64,000 nucleotides of DNA. It comes from Spisula solida (taxonomy: Eukaryota > Mollusca > Bivalvia > Venerida > Mactridae). Where the stretch lies: contig OX365950.1 in assembly GCA_947247005.1 (NCBI GenBank), forward strand, positions 13,156,720 through 13,220,719, in the 5' to 3' direction. The translations under genes and the position numbers were made by a program. Under the pieces are notes generated by a model that was not told where the DNA came from, made no database searches, and saw nothing but the letters and a program-made list of their open reading frames with translations. Of the stretch, positions 22,136-33,274 are shown in pieces. The number at the start of each line of letters is the position of its first letter. The stretch's first letter is position 1.

Positions 22136-22911
22136 ATCTATCTATCTTTCTTTACTGCCTCACGCCTCTTCCGAGTATTATTGGCAGGGTGCACGTCGGA
22201 TAGTTAAAAGTAAAAGAGTGAAGATAAAAACTGGAAGCGAAAGCTTCCAGCTAGACATGGTTAAAATGTTTAAAATAGTAAAAGGTAAAAGATAAGATAA
22301 AAACAACTGCCGGGCATCACTGATAAATCCTGGCCACTGACTGCTTAAATAATTCAAGATCAGTCAGGGTCGGGATGTGGGAAGGTAACCTATTCCACAG
22401 GATTGTGGTATGGGGAAAGAAGGAAAACTTGAAGAAGTCCGAGTTGGCATGAATGGGGCGGAGACTATTGGGGTGCATGTGCCTTGTTGACCTGGTGGGG
22501 ACTTCTAAATAGGCCGGGAGAGATGTATACATACAAGATTATTATAAATCTTGTAGAATGATACTAGCTTGAAGGAAATGCGTCTGTTCTCAAGGGAGCT
22601 CCATCCTAGTGTATTCTGTAAGTCCGATACGCTGGTATATCGGGAGTAGTCATTTTTTACCCATCTAATAGCACGTCTTTGTATCATTTCCAGCTTGTTA
22701 ATGTTGACCTGTGTATGTGGTGACCAAACGGGTGATGCATATTCTAGTTGTGGTCTAACTAGTGTTTTGTATGCTAGAGATTTTATGTTTTCATGTTTTG
22801 TTTTGATGTTACGTTTGAGGAAGCCTAGTGTTTTGTTTGCTTGTGTTGTTATTCTGTTTATGTAGGTGTTCCATCTGAGGTCATCACTGATGTCGACGCC
22901 AAGGTATTTTG
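22136..22911 (-). pseudogene. Non-LTR retrotransposon 3' end, unit 3 (2-bp insertion)
   Basis: 776 bp, two longer than in units 1, 2 and 4. The extra TA lies in GATGTATACATACAAG (around 22527) and shifts the reverse-transcriptase frame, splitting it into two overlapping frames. The 3' hairpin is kept (22231-22250). Confidence 0.85.
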
Positions 22912-24109
22912 GTATAAAATGTAATACCCCCGAACAAAAATGTCACAGTGGCAGGTAATTAAAGAATGTAAAACATGAAACAGTATATCATGTATATTAA
23001 CAACACCCATTGAACAGCACAGAAATCAGAAGTCGAAGCAACAAGAGAACAAAACATTTAAGGGCATGATAAGATAGTGGACCAGAAAGGCATCAACACC
23101 TGCCGTCAGAAAAGGCTAAAGGTTAGGCATATTCGTAGATACTGCATAATTTCCAGTCATCGCACAATGAAATAGGAAGCATAATGGCGAGCCGTAAATG
23201 GAACCACCACTAAGCACGTCCTCCTTTGCAATAGTACTTAAAGGCTCATATCCTCTTCTCAGTAAACCTTTTACAATATCATGAATTCGCTAATACCAAA
23301 AACCTTTCGAAATGTGTAAAGCACATCACCATAACATTTAGGCTGAGGCAGACCCGGTCACGGAAGTGTCTTTAAAGTGATACCATATTTAGAAATAAAA
23401 ACAGTAGTTCGCCAATTACCATCAAATTAATGAATGGAACAGAAAATATATTTCAAATATAAAGGGGTAATTACTTAAGATAATGTATCTAAAATAACGA
23501 TGAAATATGCTACTTACATATTGCAACTTCTAATATATTCGCTTAAACAAACTCTGAATAACGTTCAATATAAAATTAAATGTGAAGCCAGACATAATAT
23601 ACATTGCAGATTTTGCCCACGAGGTGTTTACATCGGTTTGTTTTCCGCGTCGGTTTCCGCGTTTGTTTAAGATGTTATATGTGTGTATACATGCAGCAAG
23701 TAACTTTTTAGAAGTTTAACAACCTAACAGGTAAACAGATATACTGCAGATATACTTACATTTGTAGTATTTTATTTCCCAATAAATGCAGCTTACATAA
23801 TGCCATGTAACTCAGCTTGGATATTGACAGAATAGCAGATCAGTTTATTTATACACTGACCGACACCAATTCATTGATGGGCGGACTTTTCATTTGACAA
23901 CTCCTTATCCGACAATCACGCTCGCCAAGGCCTACCTACCTCACGACTATGTACCCAACCCGCGCCAAAAGCTCCTGCCTTATTACTCCAGGGACAAGAA
24001 TCGTAATCCCGGTTAAAGCTTGAGGAATGGCTGCAGAATACAGCATGACTTTGGTCATGAACTAGGAGCTGACGATGTAACATGTACTAGTACCCGCATG
24101 GTCAATAAT

Positions 24110-24579
24110 GGCTGTACACATCTAGTGTCTACACCGTGTGACCCGGAATGGTCGAATCATCAGTGATTTCTACACCAATTGGTCATAGAATGGTTGTACA
24201 CATCTAGTGTCTACACCGTGTGACCTGGCATGGCCGAACCATCGGTGATTTCTACACCACTTGGTCATAGAATGGTTGTACACATCTAGTGACTACACCG
24301 TGTGACCTGGAATGGCCGAACCATCAGTGATTTCTACACCAATTGGTCATGGAATGGTTGTACACATCTAGTGTCTACACCGTGTGACCTGGAATGGTCG
24401 AACCATCAGTGATCTCTACATCACTTGGTCATAGAATGGTTGTACACATCTAGTTTCTACACCGTGTGACCTGGCATGGCCGAACCATCAGTGATTTCTA
24501 CACCAATTGGTCATAGAATGGCGGTACACCTCTAGTGTCTACACCGTGTGACATGGAATGGCCGAATCATCAGTGATTT
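24110..24579. repeat. 82-bp satellite array, unit 4 (about 5.7 monomers)
   Basis: Same monomer and same truncation point against the retrotransposon tail as in units 1 to 3. Confidence 0.92.
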
Positions 24580-26918
24580 ATCTATCTATCTTTCTTTACT
24601 GCCTAACGCCTCTTCCGAGTATTATTGGCAGGGTGCACGTCGGATAGTTAAAAGTAAAAGAGTGAAGATAAAAACTGGAAGCGAAAGCTTCCAGCTAGAC
24701 ATGGTTAAAATGTTTAAAATAGTAAAAGGTAAAAGATAAGATAAAAACAACTGCCGGGTATCACTGATAAATCCTGGCCACTGACTGCTTAAATAATTCA
24801 AGATCAGTCAGGGTCGCGATGTGGGCAGGTAACCTATTCCACAGGATTGTGGTATAGGGAAAGGAGGAAAACTTGAAGAAGTCCGAGTTGGCATGAATGG
24901 GGCGGAGACTATCGGGGTGCATGTGCCTTGTTGACCTGATGGGGACTTCTAAATAGGCCGGGAGAGATGTACATACAAGATTATTATAAATCTTGTAGAA
25001 TGAGACTAGCTTGGAGGAAAGGCGTCTGTTCTCAAGGGAGCTCCATCCTAGTGTATTCTGTAAGTCCGATACGCTGGTATATCGGGAGTAGTCATTTTTT
25101 ACCCATCTAATAGCACGTCTTTGTATCATTTCCAGCTTGTTAATGTTGACCTGTGTATGTGGTGACCAAACGGGTGATGCATATTCTAGTTGTGGTCTAA
25201 CTAGTGTTTTGTATGCTAGAGATTTTATGTTTTCATGTTTTGTTTTGATGTTACGTTTGAGGAAGCCTAGTGTTTTGTTCGCTTGTGTTGTTATTCTGTT
25301 TATGTGGGTGTTCCATCTGAGGTCATCACTGATGGCGACGCCAAGGTATTTTGCATCTGTGACTGAGGAAAGAGTTTGACCATGGAGCATGTACGGAAAT
25401 TTAATTGGGTTTCTGCTCCTTGAGATATGGAGAACTTGACACTTACTGGGGTTAAATTCCATATCCCATTGACTTTCCCAGTTTTCAAGTTTAAGCAAGT
25501 CATTTTGTAACGCATGGCAATCTGAGAGGGAGGTCACTACGAGGTAAGCAGCTGTGTCATCAGCAAACAGCCGTACCTGGGAAGTGAGTTTGTCAGGAAG
25601 GTCATTTATAAAAAGCAGGAAGAGCAATGGTCCCAGTAAGGACCCCTAGTGGGACACCTGAAGTTACAGGAACCTGATCAGAAGTGTGACCATTTACCAC
25701 TACTGACTGTGATCGGCTTACTAAAAATGACTCGATCCAGGATAGAATTTGACTGGGGACACCGTGTTCTCGGAGTTTGTATAGTAGTTTCTGGTGGTTG
25801 ACCTTATCAAACGCTTTGCTAAAGTCTAATAAGATAAGGTCAGAATGTTTACCTGAGGAGAGATCCTTAGCTAGATCATCAACTAACTCTATGAGCTGAG
25901 TCTCACAGGACCGTTTTTCACGGAACCCGTGTTGAAGCTCATAGAGAATGTTGTGTTTGGTGAAGTGAGTGGATAGGCTGGATGCAATTATGTGTTCAAT
26001 GAGTTTACACAGAATGCAAGTGAGTGATATAGGTCGATAATTAGCAGGGTCACTATTATCACCTTTCTTGAATAGAGGGGCTACGTTTGCTTTCTTCCAG
26101 TCGGACGGTAGTTGACCAGTATTCAGGGATCTTTGGAAGATAAGCGATATGATATCAAGGATCTCATGACGGAGTTCCTTTAGTACTATAGGCTTGATCA
26201 AGTCCGGGCCAGCAGCCTTATCCACTTTTAGGTTTTGGAGTAACTTAAGGACACCATTTGGGTCTATTTCTATTTCGGGCATGGTCGGGTATTTGGAGTT
26301 CCCAAGGACATTCCTACAAAGCTGGGGCAGAGATAGAGGTGAGACACCTGAAAAGACTGATTGGAATTGCTTGTTCAGGATGTTGGCCTTGGTGGTGTTA
26401 TCAGACTCTATTTTACCACTGGTCTGATCTCTTAAGGGAGCAATTCCTTGGCTGTCTTGTTTGGCATTCTTTATGAGTGAATATAAGCGTTTAGTGTTGA
26501 ATTTGGTGTTGTTTTCATTTTCTGTGTGTTGGATGTCAAGTATGTTTTCAATGTATGCTTCATAGGATTTTTTGATTTTTTTTCTGGATGAGGTGTTTGA
26601 TGGTCTTGAATTTTTCTAACATATATCTGTGTGTTTAGTTTGACCTTTCTGGTGCTTCATTTTCTGATAGAGTGTGTCCCTTTTTCTTATTAACCTTTTT
26701 ATGTCTTGTGTGACCCATGGGGTTTTTTGCTTCCGAGTTTTTTGGTTGGGACAAACTTTGTAATGCCTTCGTGGATGGTGTTTTTAAACCTGATCCAGAG
26801 ATCCTCTACTGGGATAGCACCTGCATCTTTAATGACGTTGACCTTTGAGGTGTTAATGAAGTGTCTGAAGTCGTCCCAATTTGCCTTGTTTAATAATTGT
26901 ATGTTTCTGGGAACTTGT
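24580..26918 (-). pseudogene. Non-LTR retrotransposon, reverse transcriptase plus 3' end
   Basis: The longest copy, minus strand, truncated at its 5' side within the linker after the endonuclease. From the 5' side: a linker (NIQLLNKANWDDFRHFINTS), then a reverse transcriptase with ANVAPLFKKGDNSDPANYRP, GFREKRSCETQL, motif A LILLDFSKAFDKVNH, and the catalytic LFADDTAAYL, then the thumb/C-terminal tail ending FKQSVARIYQ at 24761. The style is that of the CR1/Jockey group. A frameshift near 25602-25627, in the PLG-x-LGPLLFLL region between motifs, splits the frame (26282-25602 and 25627-24761); another lies near 26580. Satellite lies on both sides, so the element inserted into the array. It is inactive. 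Confidence 0.88.
24675..24694. promoter_or_regulatory. Conserved 3'-UTR hairpin of the retrotransposon
   Basis: A perfect 8-bp stem with a four-base loop, CTGGAAGC GAAA GCTTCCAG on the plus strand (loop UUUC in the element's own RNA). The same 20 bases are unchanged in all four copies (16641-16660, 19544-19563, 22231-22250, 24675-24694). Non-LTR elements often use a 3' stem-loop for template recognition, so this is a candidate reverse-transcriptase recognition site; that role is inferred. Confidence 0.6.
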
Positions 26919-27475
26919 CTATCACTTGGTCATAGAATGGTTGTACACATCTAGTATCTACACCGTGTGACATGGAATGGCCGAACCATCAGTGATTTCT
27001 ACATCACTTGGTCATAGAATGGTTGTACACATCTAGTATCTACACCGTGTGACATGGAATGGCCGAACCATCAGTGATTTCTACATCACTTGGTCATAGA
27101 ATGGTTGTACACATCTAGTAACTACACCGTGTGACATGGAATGGCCGAATCATCAGTGATTTCTACATCACTTGGTCATAGAATGGTTGTACACATCTAG
27201 TGTCTACACCGTGTGACATGGAATGGCCGAACCATCAGTGATTTCTACATCACTTGGTCATAGAATGGTTGTACACATCTAGTGTCTACACCGTGTGACA
27301 TGGAATGGCCGAATCATCAGTGATTTCTACATCACTTGATCATAGAATGGTTGTACACATCTAGTAACTACACCGTGTGACATGGAATGGCCGAATCATC
27401 AGTTAGTTCTTAATCACTTGGTCATAGAATGGTTGTACACATCTAGTATCTACAACGTGTGGTATGGAATGGATA
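26919..27475. repeat. 82-bp satellite array right of the retrotransposon (about 6.7 monomers)
   Basis: Same monomer, exactly 82-bp spacing (ATCACTTGG at 26921, 27003, 27085 and onwards), with the CATGG variant dominant and GTATCT present. It decays at 27400-27475. This is the other side of the array the retrotransposon entered. Confidence 0.9.
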
Positions 27476-28150
27476 TTTTTTCACTATGTTAACAAATAAA
27501 ACAATGTAAATTATGGGGCTCTATTTTCTCAAGGGGAAGTAAGAATTGGTTTAGTTGAGAACGGTATAGGGCCGGGTTTTACACCGAACCAAAATTCCAT
27601 GAGAGTTCACTCCCTTAGATAAGTTATTCGGACAACAATTTTGGGCAAATTTATACCAATTTCTCTTATAAAAAGGTATTGTCAGCTTTGTTTTTAATTA
27701 ATCAAACAAAACTAATGATGACTACTAATAGTATTGGTAGGGCTTTTGCCTAAACCTACTCAATAAATGGTATTCTGATAATTCATTTGGCGATATCAGT
27801 TGTTCAATTTGTTGCTGGGTTGGTGGGGGGGGGGGGGGGGTAGAGCTATAGTCCAAGCAGAGTTCCAACACAAATTTAATCTAGGGGGTAAACTTCATGG
27901 GTGAAAGTTTTCAGACAATACCAAAAATCCTGTTTTTCTTTATTCTCCCTATATAAATTGTTGATTTTTGCTGATTTCAGGTTTTTCAGAATTTCAAATT
28001 TTCACCCATGAAACTTACCCATGGACTCAAAAATGAGTTCATATGTATACTGCTTTCCCGTCAAGTCGATCCCTATGAGATAAAAACTGCATGCACATTT
28101 GTTTGCTCTGTGTATCATTGATTCTTGGAATTTCTCCTACATGTAGCTAA
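27476..28150. other. Spacer, possibly 5' UTR of the following retroelement
   Basis: No gene recognised. There is a homopolymer of about 16 G at 27825-27840 after a TTGCTGGGTTGGT stretch. An imperfect repeat (TTTCACCCATGAAACTTACC at 28003 versus AAACTTCATGGGTGAAAGTT, inverted, at 27890) surrounds 100 bp. It leads directly into the retroelement frame that starts near 28150. Confidence 0.35.
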
Positions 28151-29058
28151 GTCTTATGCACTTGAACCGAATCCAGGCCCTAGAGCCCCCAAGTTTCCAT
28201 CTGCAGTGTGTGGTAAAGCCTGCAAGTTGAGTACCCCCTGCATGTGCTGCGACACCTGTGATTGTTAGTATCACCAATAATGTCTAGATGAATGACGTTG
28301 TATTCAAAGCTCTAGTAAACTGTAGCTGGGAATGTGTCAAGTGTGGTGTGCCAAATTTTTCCACGGGAATATTTTACACCACTATGTTTTAGACAAGCAA
28401 TAGCTATAGCAACCTTTTTGACAGCGGAAGTGAGATCAGTTCCTGCTGCCCTAATGCCACATCTTCTCTACAACGACGGAAAAGCTCTTCGACAGAAATC
28501 GCCCAACAAAAGCGAAACAACTTGCCACTACGGGTTATGGTTGTCAATTGCCAATCGATCAGAACTCCTGGTAAAAAAGGCCAACTGGAACACATGATAT
28601 CGTCTACCCAAGCAGATGTAGTTATAGGGACTGAATCCTGGTTGGATGACTCTATCAAGTCCCCAGAAGTCTTCCCATCCAACTTCAAAGCCTACCAGCA
28701 TTACAGACCACAAGGTGGAGTGTTTGTTCTCGTCTCTGACCAACTACATGTACTGATGTAGATAGTGAAGATCCTGTTGAACTGAGCATGCAGGACTACT
28801 GTGAGGTTGTCTGGTGTAAAATTAAGGTAAAGGGATCTCAGCACATTTATGTTGGGTCTTGCTACAAGCCCCCTTCAACAACTGACCCAAGCATATCTAG
28901 AACAGCTGGACAGATCTCTTAGCCTAATACCCAGAGGTGCTCACCTCTGGCTAGGTGGAGACTTCAACTTGGCTGATATCGACTGGGAAAATGACCGTCC
29001 GATACCCTATGCAACTCAAGCAAAGCAATGCCAGCAGCTAATAAAAATTTCAAAAGAA
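28151..29058 (+). pseudogene. Non-LTR retrotransposon 5' part: 2A-like motif, PHD-like finger, AP endonuclease
   Basis: Plus-strand relic. At 28158-28181 it reads ALEPNPGP, close to the 2A consensus D-V/I-E-x-NPGP. It is followed by a cysteine/histidine array (CGKAC, then CMCCDTCD, a stop where Trp is expected, YHQ and a Cys) that fits a PHD-type finger interrupted by several stops. From about 28480 the frame reads KRNN then LPLRVMVVNCQSI, and an APE-type endonuclease with GTESWLDDS (catalytic Glu), GGVFVLVSDQ, CYKPPST and LGGDFNLADIDWEN (catalytic Asp/Asn). Frameshifts near 28755 and 28888 break it, and it ends before the C-terminal SDH motif. It is opposite in strand to the reverse transcriptase at 24580-26918. 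Confidence 0.8.
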
Positions 29059-29599
29059 TATTAAAATTTCTAATTTAAATCATTCAAAAAGTTTTTAAAA
29101 TCATTTTTGTGCTTAGATGCCCGAAAATAGGGAACAACAGGATAACAAAACATTATATGACAGACAAAGAGTTAGCTGTGCTGGGGATTTATTGTTTATA
29201 TAAAAAAACAACAAATATTAAGTTTAATAGTCATGTTTTGAAAACTTTTCTATTTTATTTTTATCCCCTGTGCACTTAATAGCAACAGAAAGTGGCTCTT
29301 TTACAAATGTCTTTAAATTAATAATTTTGCTGAAAATGTTGTCTGAATCTTGCTCTGTCTCTTATTGTATGTTATGCTTTTACAAATACACAGCTCAATA
29401 TGCTGCCTCTCAAACTTTGAGAGGAAGCATGCAGACCTGTGTATTTGTACAAATTTGGTAGGAAATAAGTTAAGTCCAGTTGGGATAAAATACCCGAAAT
29501 ACAAGCAGCAGATGCCATATTTCTCATAATGGACCTGTCTATAAAAAGTCAACCTGTGTAAATGGACCTGTCTATATAAATAAGTATTGACTCAATATA
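29059..29599. other. AT-rich spacer
   Basis: I see no gene or clear repeat. It contains an inverted pair of short sequences, TTACAAATACACAGCTCAATATG-like at 29381 and AGACCTGTGTATTTGTACAA at 29432, around CTCTCAAACTTTGAGAGG (a perfect palindrome at 29407), which would fold into a stem. Confidence 0.4.
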
Positions 29600-30925
29600 A
29601 TGAAGAGTTGACTAATTATAACAAAATAAGTACTTTATATAAGAAGTTTGCACTTTACATAAAGATATACGAGGGGTGATCGCGAAGTTCGTATAATTTG
29701 CTTATTAATCATTTATTTTTTGTTAAATATTGATGAAACTTCACTATCAGGATGATCAACATAATTGAAGTTGAATTATAGAACGGAATAAAAATCCGCT
29801 AACTTATGCGACAATAAACGGTACCCTTGGCAACGCTGCTACACGTGGGTGCCGCACACCAAAATTGCTATATTTTTCATCTTTCGTTCTCAGGAAACAA
29901 TGCCGTTTTTAAAGTCTTGTGTGTGACTAAAATTCACGCAAATGTTACACATCATACGTCAATGTCATGGGTTCATTTTCATAAAATATAATGTTGTTTA
30001 CTACATCCGCTATCAAATTAGCACTGTGTTTATCTGAACAGATAATGAAACGGAAACAACGTCATGACGTCAACGGGTGACATTGATTTGAGGCGTGTTA
30101 CAGAATGTTGCGTGGGAATATGAAACCCACGAAAAGATGAAAATGTGCGATAATTTAAAAGCGTATAGTCCGGCAGTTACCAACAAACAACACAGACGAT
30201 TCAAGGTGCACAGACGATCAGTTGAAGTCAACAATAGAGAAAGGTTGCCATCGACAGTGATTCCAAGTATACGTGAGAAGTGCGAGTAATTATCAGAAAA
30301 GACAGACGTAAAACTTTTAGACTGATAGTCAGCAAGCTCGAGAAATCTCCTTTAACTGTGTATGGGTTATGTACGACAGAACTAGGTATGCCGAAAATCA
30401 GACATTCGTAGCCTTGTGTTGTGACTTCGCAGGTAAAGTGCTCCATACATTGGACCTACTATGCGTCTGACGTAATGTGACGTCGTTTAGTTTTCTGGTG
30501 TGCAGCGTCTATGCATAGTGACTGTTAAGGAATCGTCGTAACTATGTAACTGTTTGATGTATTTTTCTCATTTTTATAAGAGAGTTTGATAATGCATAGA
30601 AGATTGTGATGGTATTATATATAATTCCTTATGAGCAAAACAACACGATTCACAACAAAATTATACGAACTTCCCGATCAACCCTCGTATAAGCACTTGT
30701 CTTCATATAAAGAAGTTTGCACTTCATATAAGGACATAACCACTTCTTACTTTACATGGAAGGACATAACTGCTTCATATAAAGAAGTTTGCACTTTACA
30801 TAAGGATATTAAAGCACTTCATATAAAGAAATTTGTACTTCATATAAAGATGTATTCACTCAATATAAAGTAACAACACTCCATATAAAGATTTATCCAC
30901 TTAATAAAAATGATATTTCAGCTTA
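29600..30925. repeat. Irregular CATATAAAGAAGTTTGCACTT repeat tract, split by a transposon
   Basis: Short units such as TATAAGAAGTTTGCACTTTA and CATATAAAGATGTATTCACT recur irregularly every 20-35 bp at 29600-29669 and 30690-30925. The mariner-like element at 29670-30687 interrupts the tract. The open frame at 30631-30873 is a product of the repeat. Confidence 0.6.
29670..30687. mobile_element. Mariner-like element, non-autonomous
   Basis: Inverted ends: CGAGGGGTGATCGCGAAGTT on the left and, reversed, CGAGGGTTGATCGGGAAGTT on the right, continuing into CGTATAATTT on both sides. TA dinucleotides flank it at 29668-29669 and 30688-30689. At 1018 bp it is shorter than a full mariner and I find none of the DD34D transposase blocks. 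Small open frames inside are unremarkable. Confidence 0.82.
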
Positions 30926-31555
30926 TAAGACAGCTATGGCTTTCTATACACATGCATATAATGATATATAAGCCATTTCGCATCAACCGTTCCACATGGA
31001 TGTCAGATTTTGTACATGAACAATTAATTTCTTTCTGGAAATCATAGATTAGTGCGAGGAATAAACAAATAACACACATTTAGACTTCTTGATTGAATAT
31101 ATCGCATAATATTATATTTTATAGGGTGGCCAATTAGAAATTCAAGTATAGTACGATATGTGTGTTGGAGACTTTCAAACAGTGAACTTGCATTTTATGC
31201 ATTGACCTTAGACAGTTGACCTTTAAAGATGACAATAACATAACTAAAAGGTTGACGTCGGTATAAATAAAAAGAACTGTCAAATCTTTTGTAACAAAGG
31301 GAGATCACTCTATTAATGTGTCGCTTATATGATAACAAGATTTGTCTATCTTAAGGATTGAAATCAGATGCTTAGCTTGACTGCATTGGTCTTGATGTGT
31401 TAGCAGTTAATGACTGTATTGAGGCAAAAATAAATTAGTATCGCGGTTCTGGTAACGCTGTTTGGTTGCCCCTATCCTGAATTAATTTATGGCATTTAAA
31501 TGACTTTGCTGGAAGTCAGTGCGAATCCTTGTTTTACCCGTGCAGAAAATATTTT
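30926..31555. other. AT-rich spacer upstream of HERC2
   Basis: I see no gene or repeat. The untranslated first exon and promoter of HERC2 must lie upstream of 33274, but nothing here or in the neighbouring repeats identifies them. Confidence 0.4.
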
Positions 31556-33145
31556 TATGCTCCCAAAAAAAGTTTTTGGGGAGCATATAGTCGCCGCTTT
31601 GTCCATCCGTCTGTCTGTCCAACATTTTTTTGTCCGGATGATAGCTTGAAAACTATTACACCTATTAAATAAAAACTTTGCATTTGCATAGATCTCATTG
31701 AGGGGAAAGAACCATACCGGTAACTCTTTGTAAAGTTTGTTGCATACCGGTACTTTTGAAGTTACTCCCCTTTGTTATATTTCATACTTAATTCCACAGG
31801 TAACTGTATCATTGATAACGAGTAAACAAACATGTATTTTATAAAATTTTTGTTATCTTAGGAAGGTGCACTTGTACTAAAGTGGTCAGATTTTCATGGT
31901 ATCAAAAACAAGAATAAGCTTTCGATAACTTCATAAAGTAATTACATTCATAGACAACATCGTTAGAACTACCTCCATGCAAAACCCTATCGAAATTGAT
32001 CAACTAGTTAAAAAGTTATACCATGAAATGTATACCACAGTGTCCAGTCAGTCACTGCGGTGCATTCAATAGAAACGACAATGCTATTCTAAACAAGAAA
32101 AAAGAAAGTGATTTCACGCCAAATGGGTTTATTTTCTTATTCATAGACGGATTTTTAAAATATTGATATCAAATTAAAGACGAAGCTCTCTAGTTTCTGA
32201 TTATGTAACTATAATTAAAACATGAGATTGATAAAATGTTTATTAAAACCAAACTGCACCTAAGTGACTGTGTGGTCAGTTTCCCGTGTTATAAACCTTT
32301 CTTATGTATTATAAATTTTATAAAAATATTTTGTTTTGTTTTTATGCCCCCGTATCGATAGATCGGGAGGCATATAGTGATTCACCTGTCCGTCCGTCCG
32401 TCTGTTCGTCCGTTCGTCCGTTCGTCCGTCCGTCCTGGTTAACCCAAATTGACCGTTTCTTCTAGCATCATTATGGCTTGCTACAAAGCTTCCAAACTTG
32501 CATGGATGTTGTATATGAACACTCTCCACACACCTGTATCACCTGATCCTTTTTGACCTTCACCATGACCTAATTTTGGACTTAGACTTATTTATAGACA
32601 AGGCTTCCACAGGGGGCATAGGCGTTTATTGAACGCAGTCTTGTTTTACTCTTTATTAATGATACAGTTACCTGTGCTTAATTTTTGTCCGGACCATAAC
32701 TCATACAGTATTAGAGATATCAATTTTAAACTTCATAGGTGTACTATATATCACATTTAGGGGATGGGCAGTGCCTAAGAACCATAACTCTATTATGAAT
32801 ATTTTTGGAGTTATTCCCCTTTGTAATTGTTCACACTTTACTCTTATCCGAGCCATAACTCAAATAGTATTAGTGATATCAATTTGAAACTTCATTGGTG
32901 AATAGATCTCATTGAGTGAATGTCCATGCAGTGCCCAAAAACCATTTATAACTCTTTATTGCATATTTTTGGAGTTATTCCCCTTTGTTTTTTTTCTTAC
33001 TTCTTGTGCAGGCCATAACTCATACAGTATTGAAAATATATCAATTTGAAACTTCATAGTTAAATAAATTAAAGCTAAATTGCAGTTTTCTTTTGCATAA
33101 TTTTTGAAGTATTTTTTCTGTGACAAACACCCCATGGGGAGCATC
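31556..33145. mobile_element. TATGCTCCC-ended DNA element with a nested relative
   Basis: The left end, TATGCTCCCAAAAAAAGTTT with TTTGGGGAGCATA, folds on itself. The right end is CCCATGGGGAGCAT at 33131-33144. Inside, blocks such as GGAGTTATTCCCCTTTG, CATAACTCATACAGTATT and TCAATTTGAAACTTCAT recur at 31740-31780, 32690-32830, 32860-32990 and 33010-33060. This is the usual structure of a mollusc non-autonomous element family. A second family member is nested at 32342-32646. Confidence 0.65.
32342..32646. mobile_element. Nested TATGCCCCC element
   Basis: It begins TATGCCCCCGTATCGATAGA, with its own CGGGAGGCATA partner, runs through a CCGTCCGTCCGT-type tract and GACCTTCACCATGACC, and ends ACAAGGCTTCCACAGGGGGC. 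The same right-end sequence (ACAAGGCTTCCACTGGGGAA, then AATGCAGTCTTGT) occurs alone at 35471-35517, and a shorter form at 34840-34870, so ends of this family are scattered in the region. Confidence 0.65.
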
Positions 33146-33274
33146 ACCTGTCTTAAATTAAATATTTTACCAGAACCACTCTTAATTTAATTTGTTTGGC
33201 CTAAATATATTGTCTTTATGTCGATGTATATAATATTAAAGTATAATGGTATTGTTTAATGTGTATATTTGCAG

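Larger units (their letters stand above)
20223..22911. repeat. Segmental duplication, unit 3
   Basis: 2689 bp, with about 9 satellite monomers. Both the body and the satellite variant order (for example ACCCGGAATGG first, then ACATGGCATGG with CATCGGTG) closely match unit 1, suggesting units 1 and 3 share a more recent exchange than either does with unit 2. Confidence 0.9.
22912..25353. repeat. Segmental duplication, unit 4 (rightmost)
   Basis: 2442 bp, with only about 6 satellite monomers. At 25353 it does not jump back to the unit start but continues into more retrotransposon, so it marks the original right flank of the duplicated segment. Confidence 0.88.

Noticed and set aside
30095..30446. 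Transposase remains inside the 29670-30687 element
   Set aside because: Neither strand shows the DD34D landmarks seen at 1944-2640.
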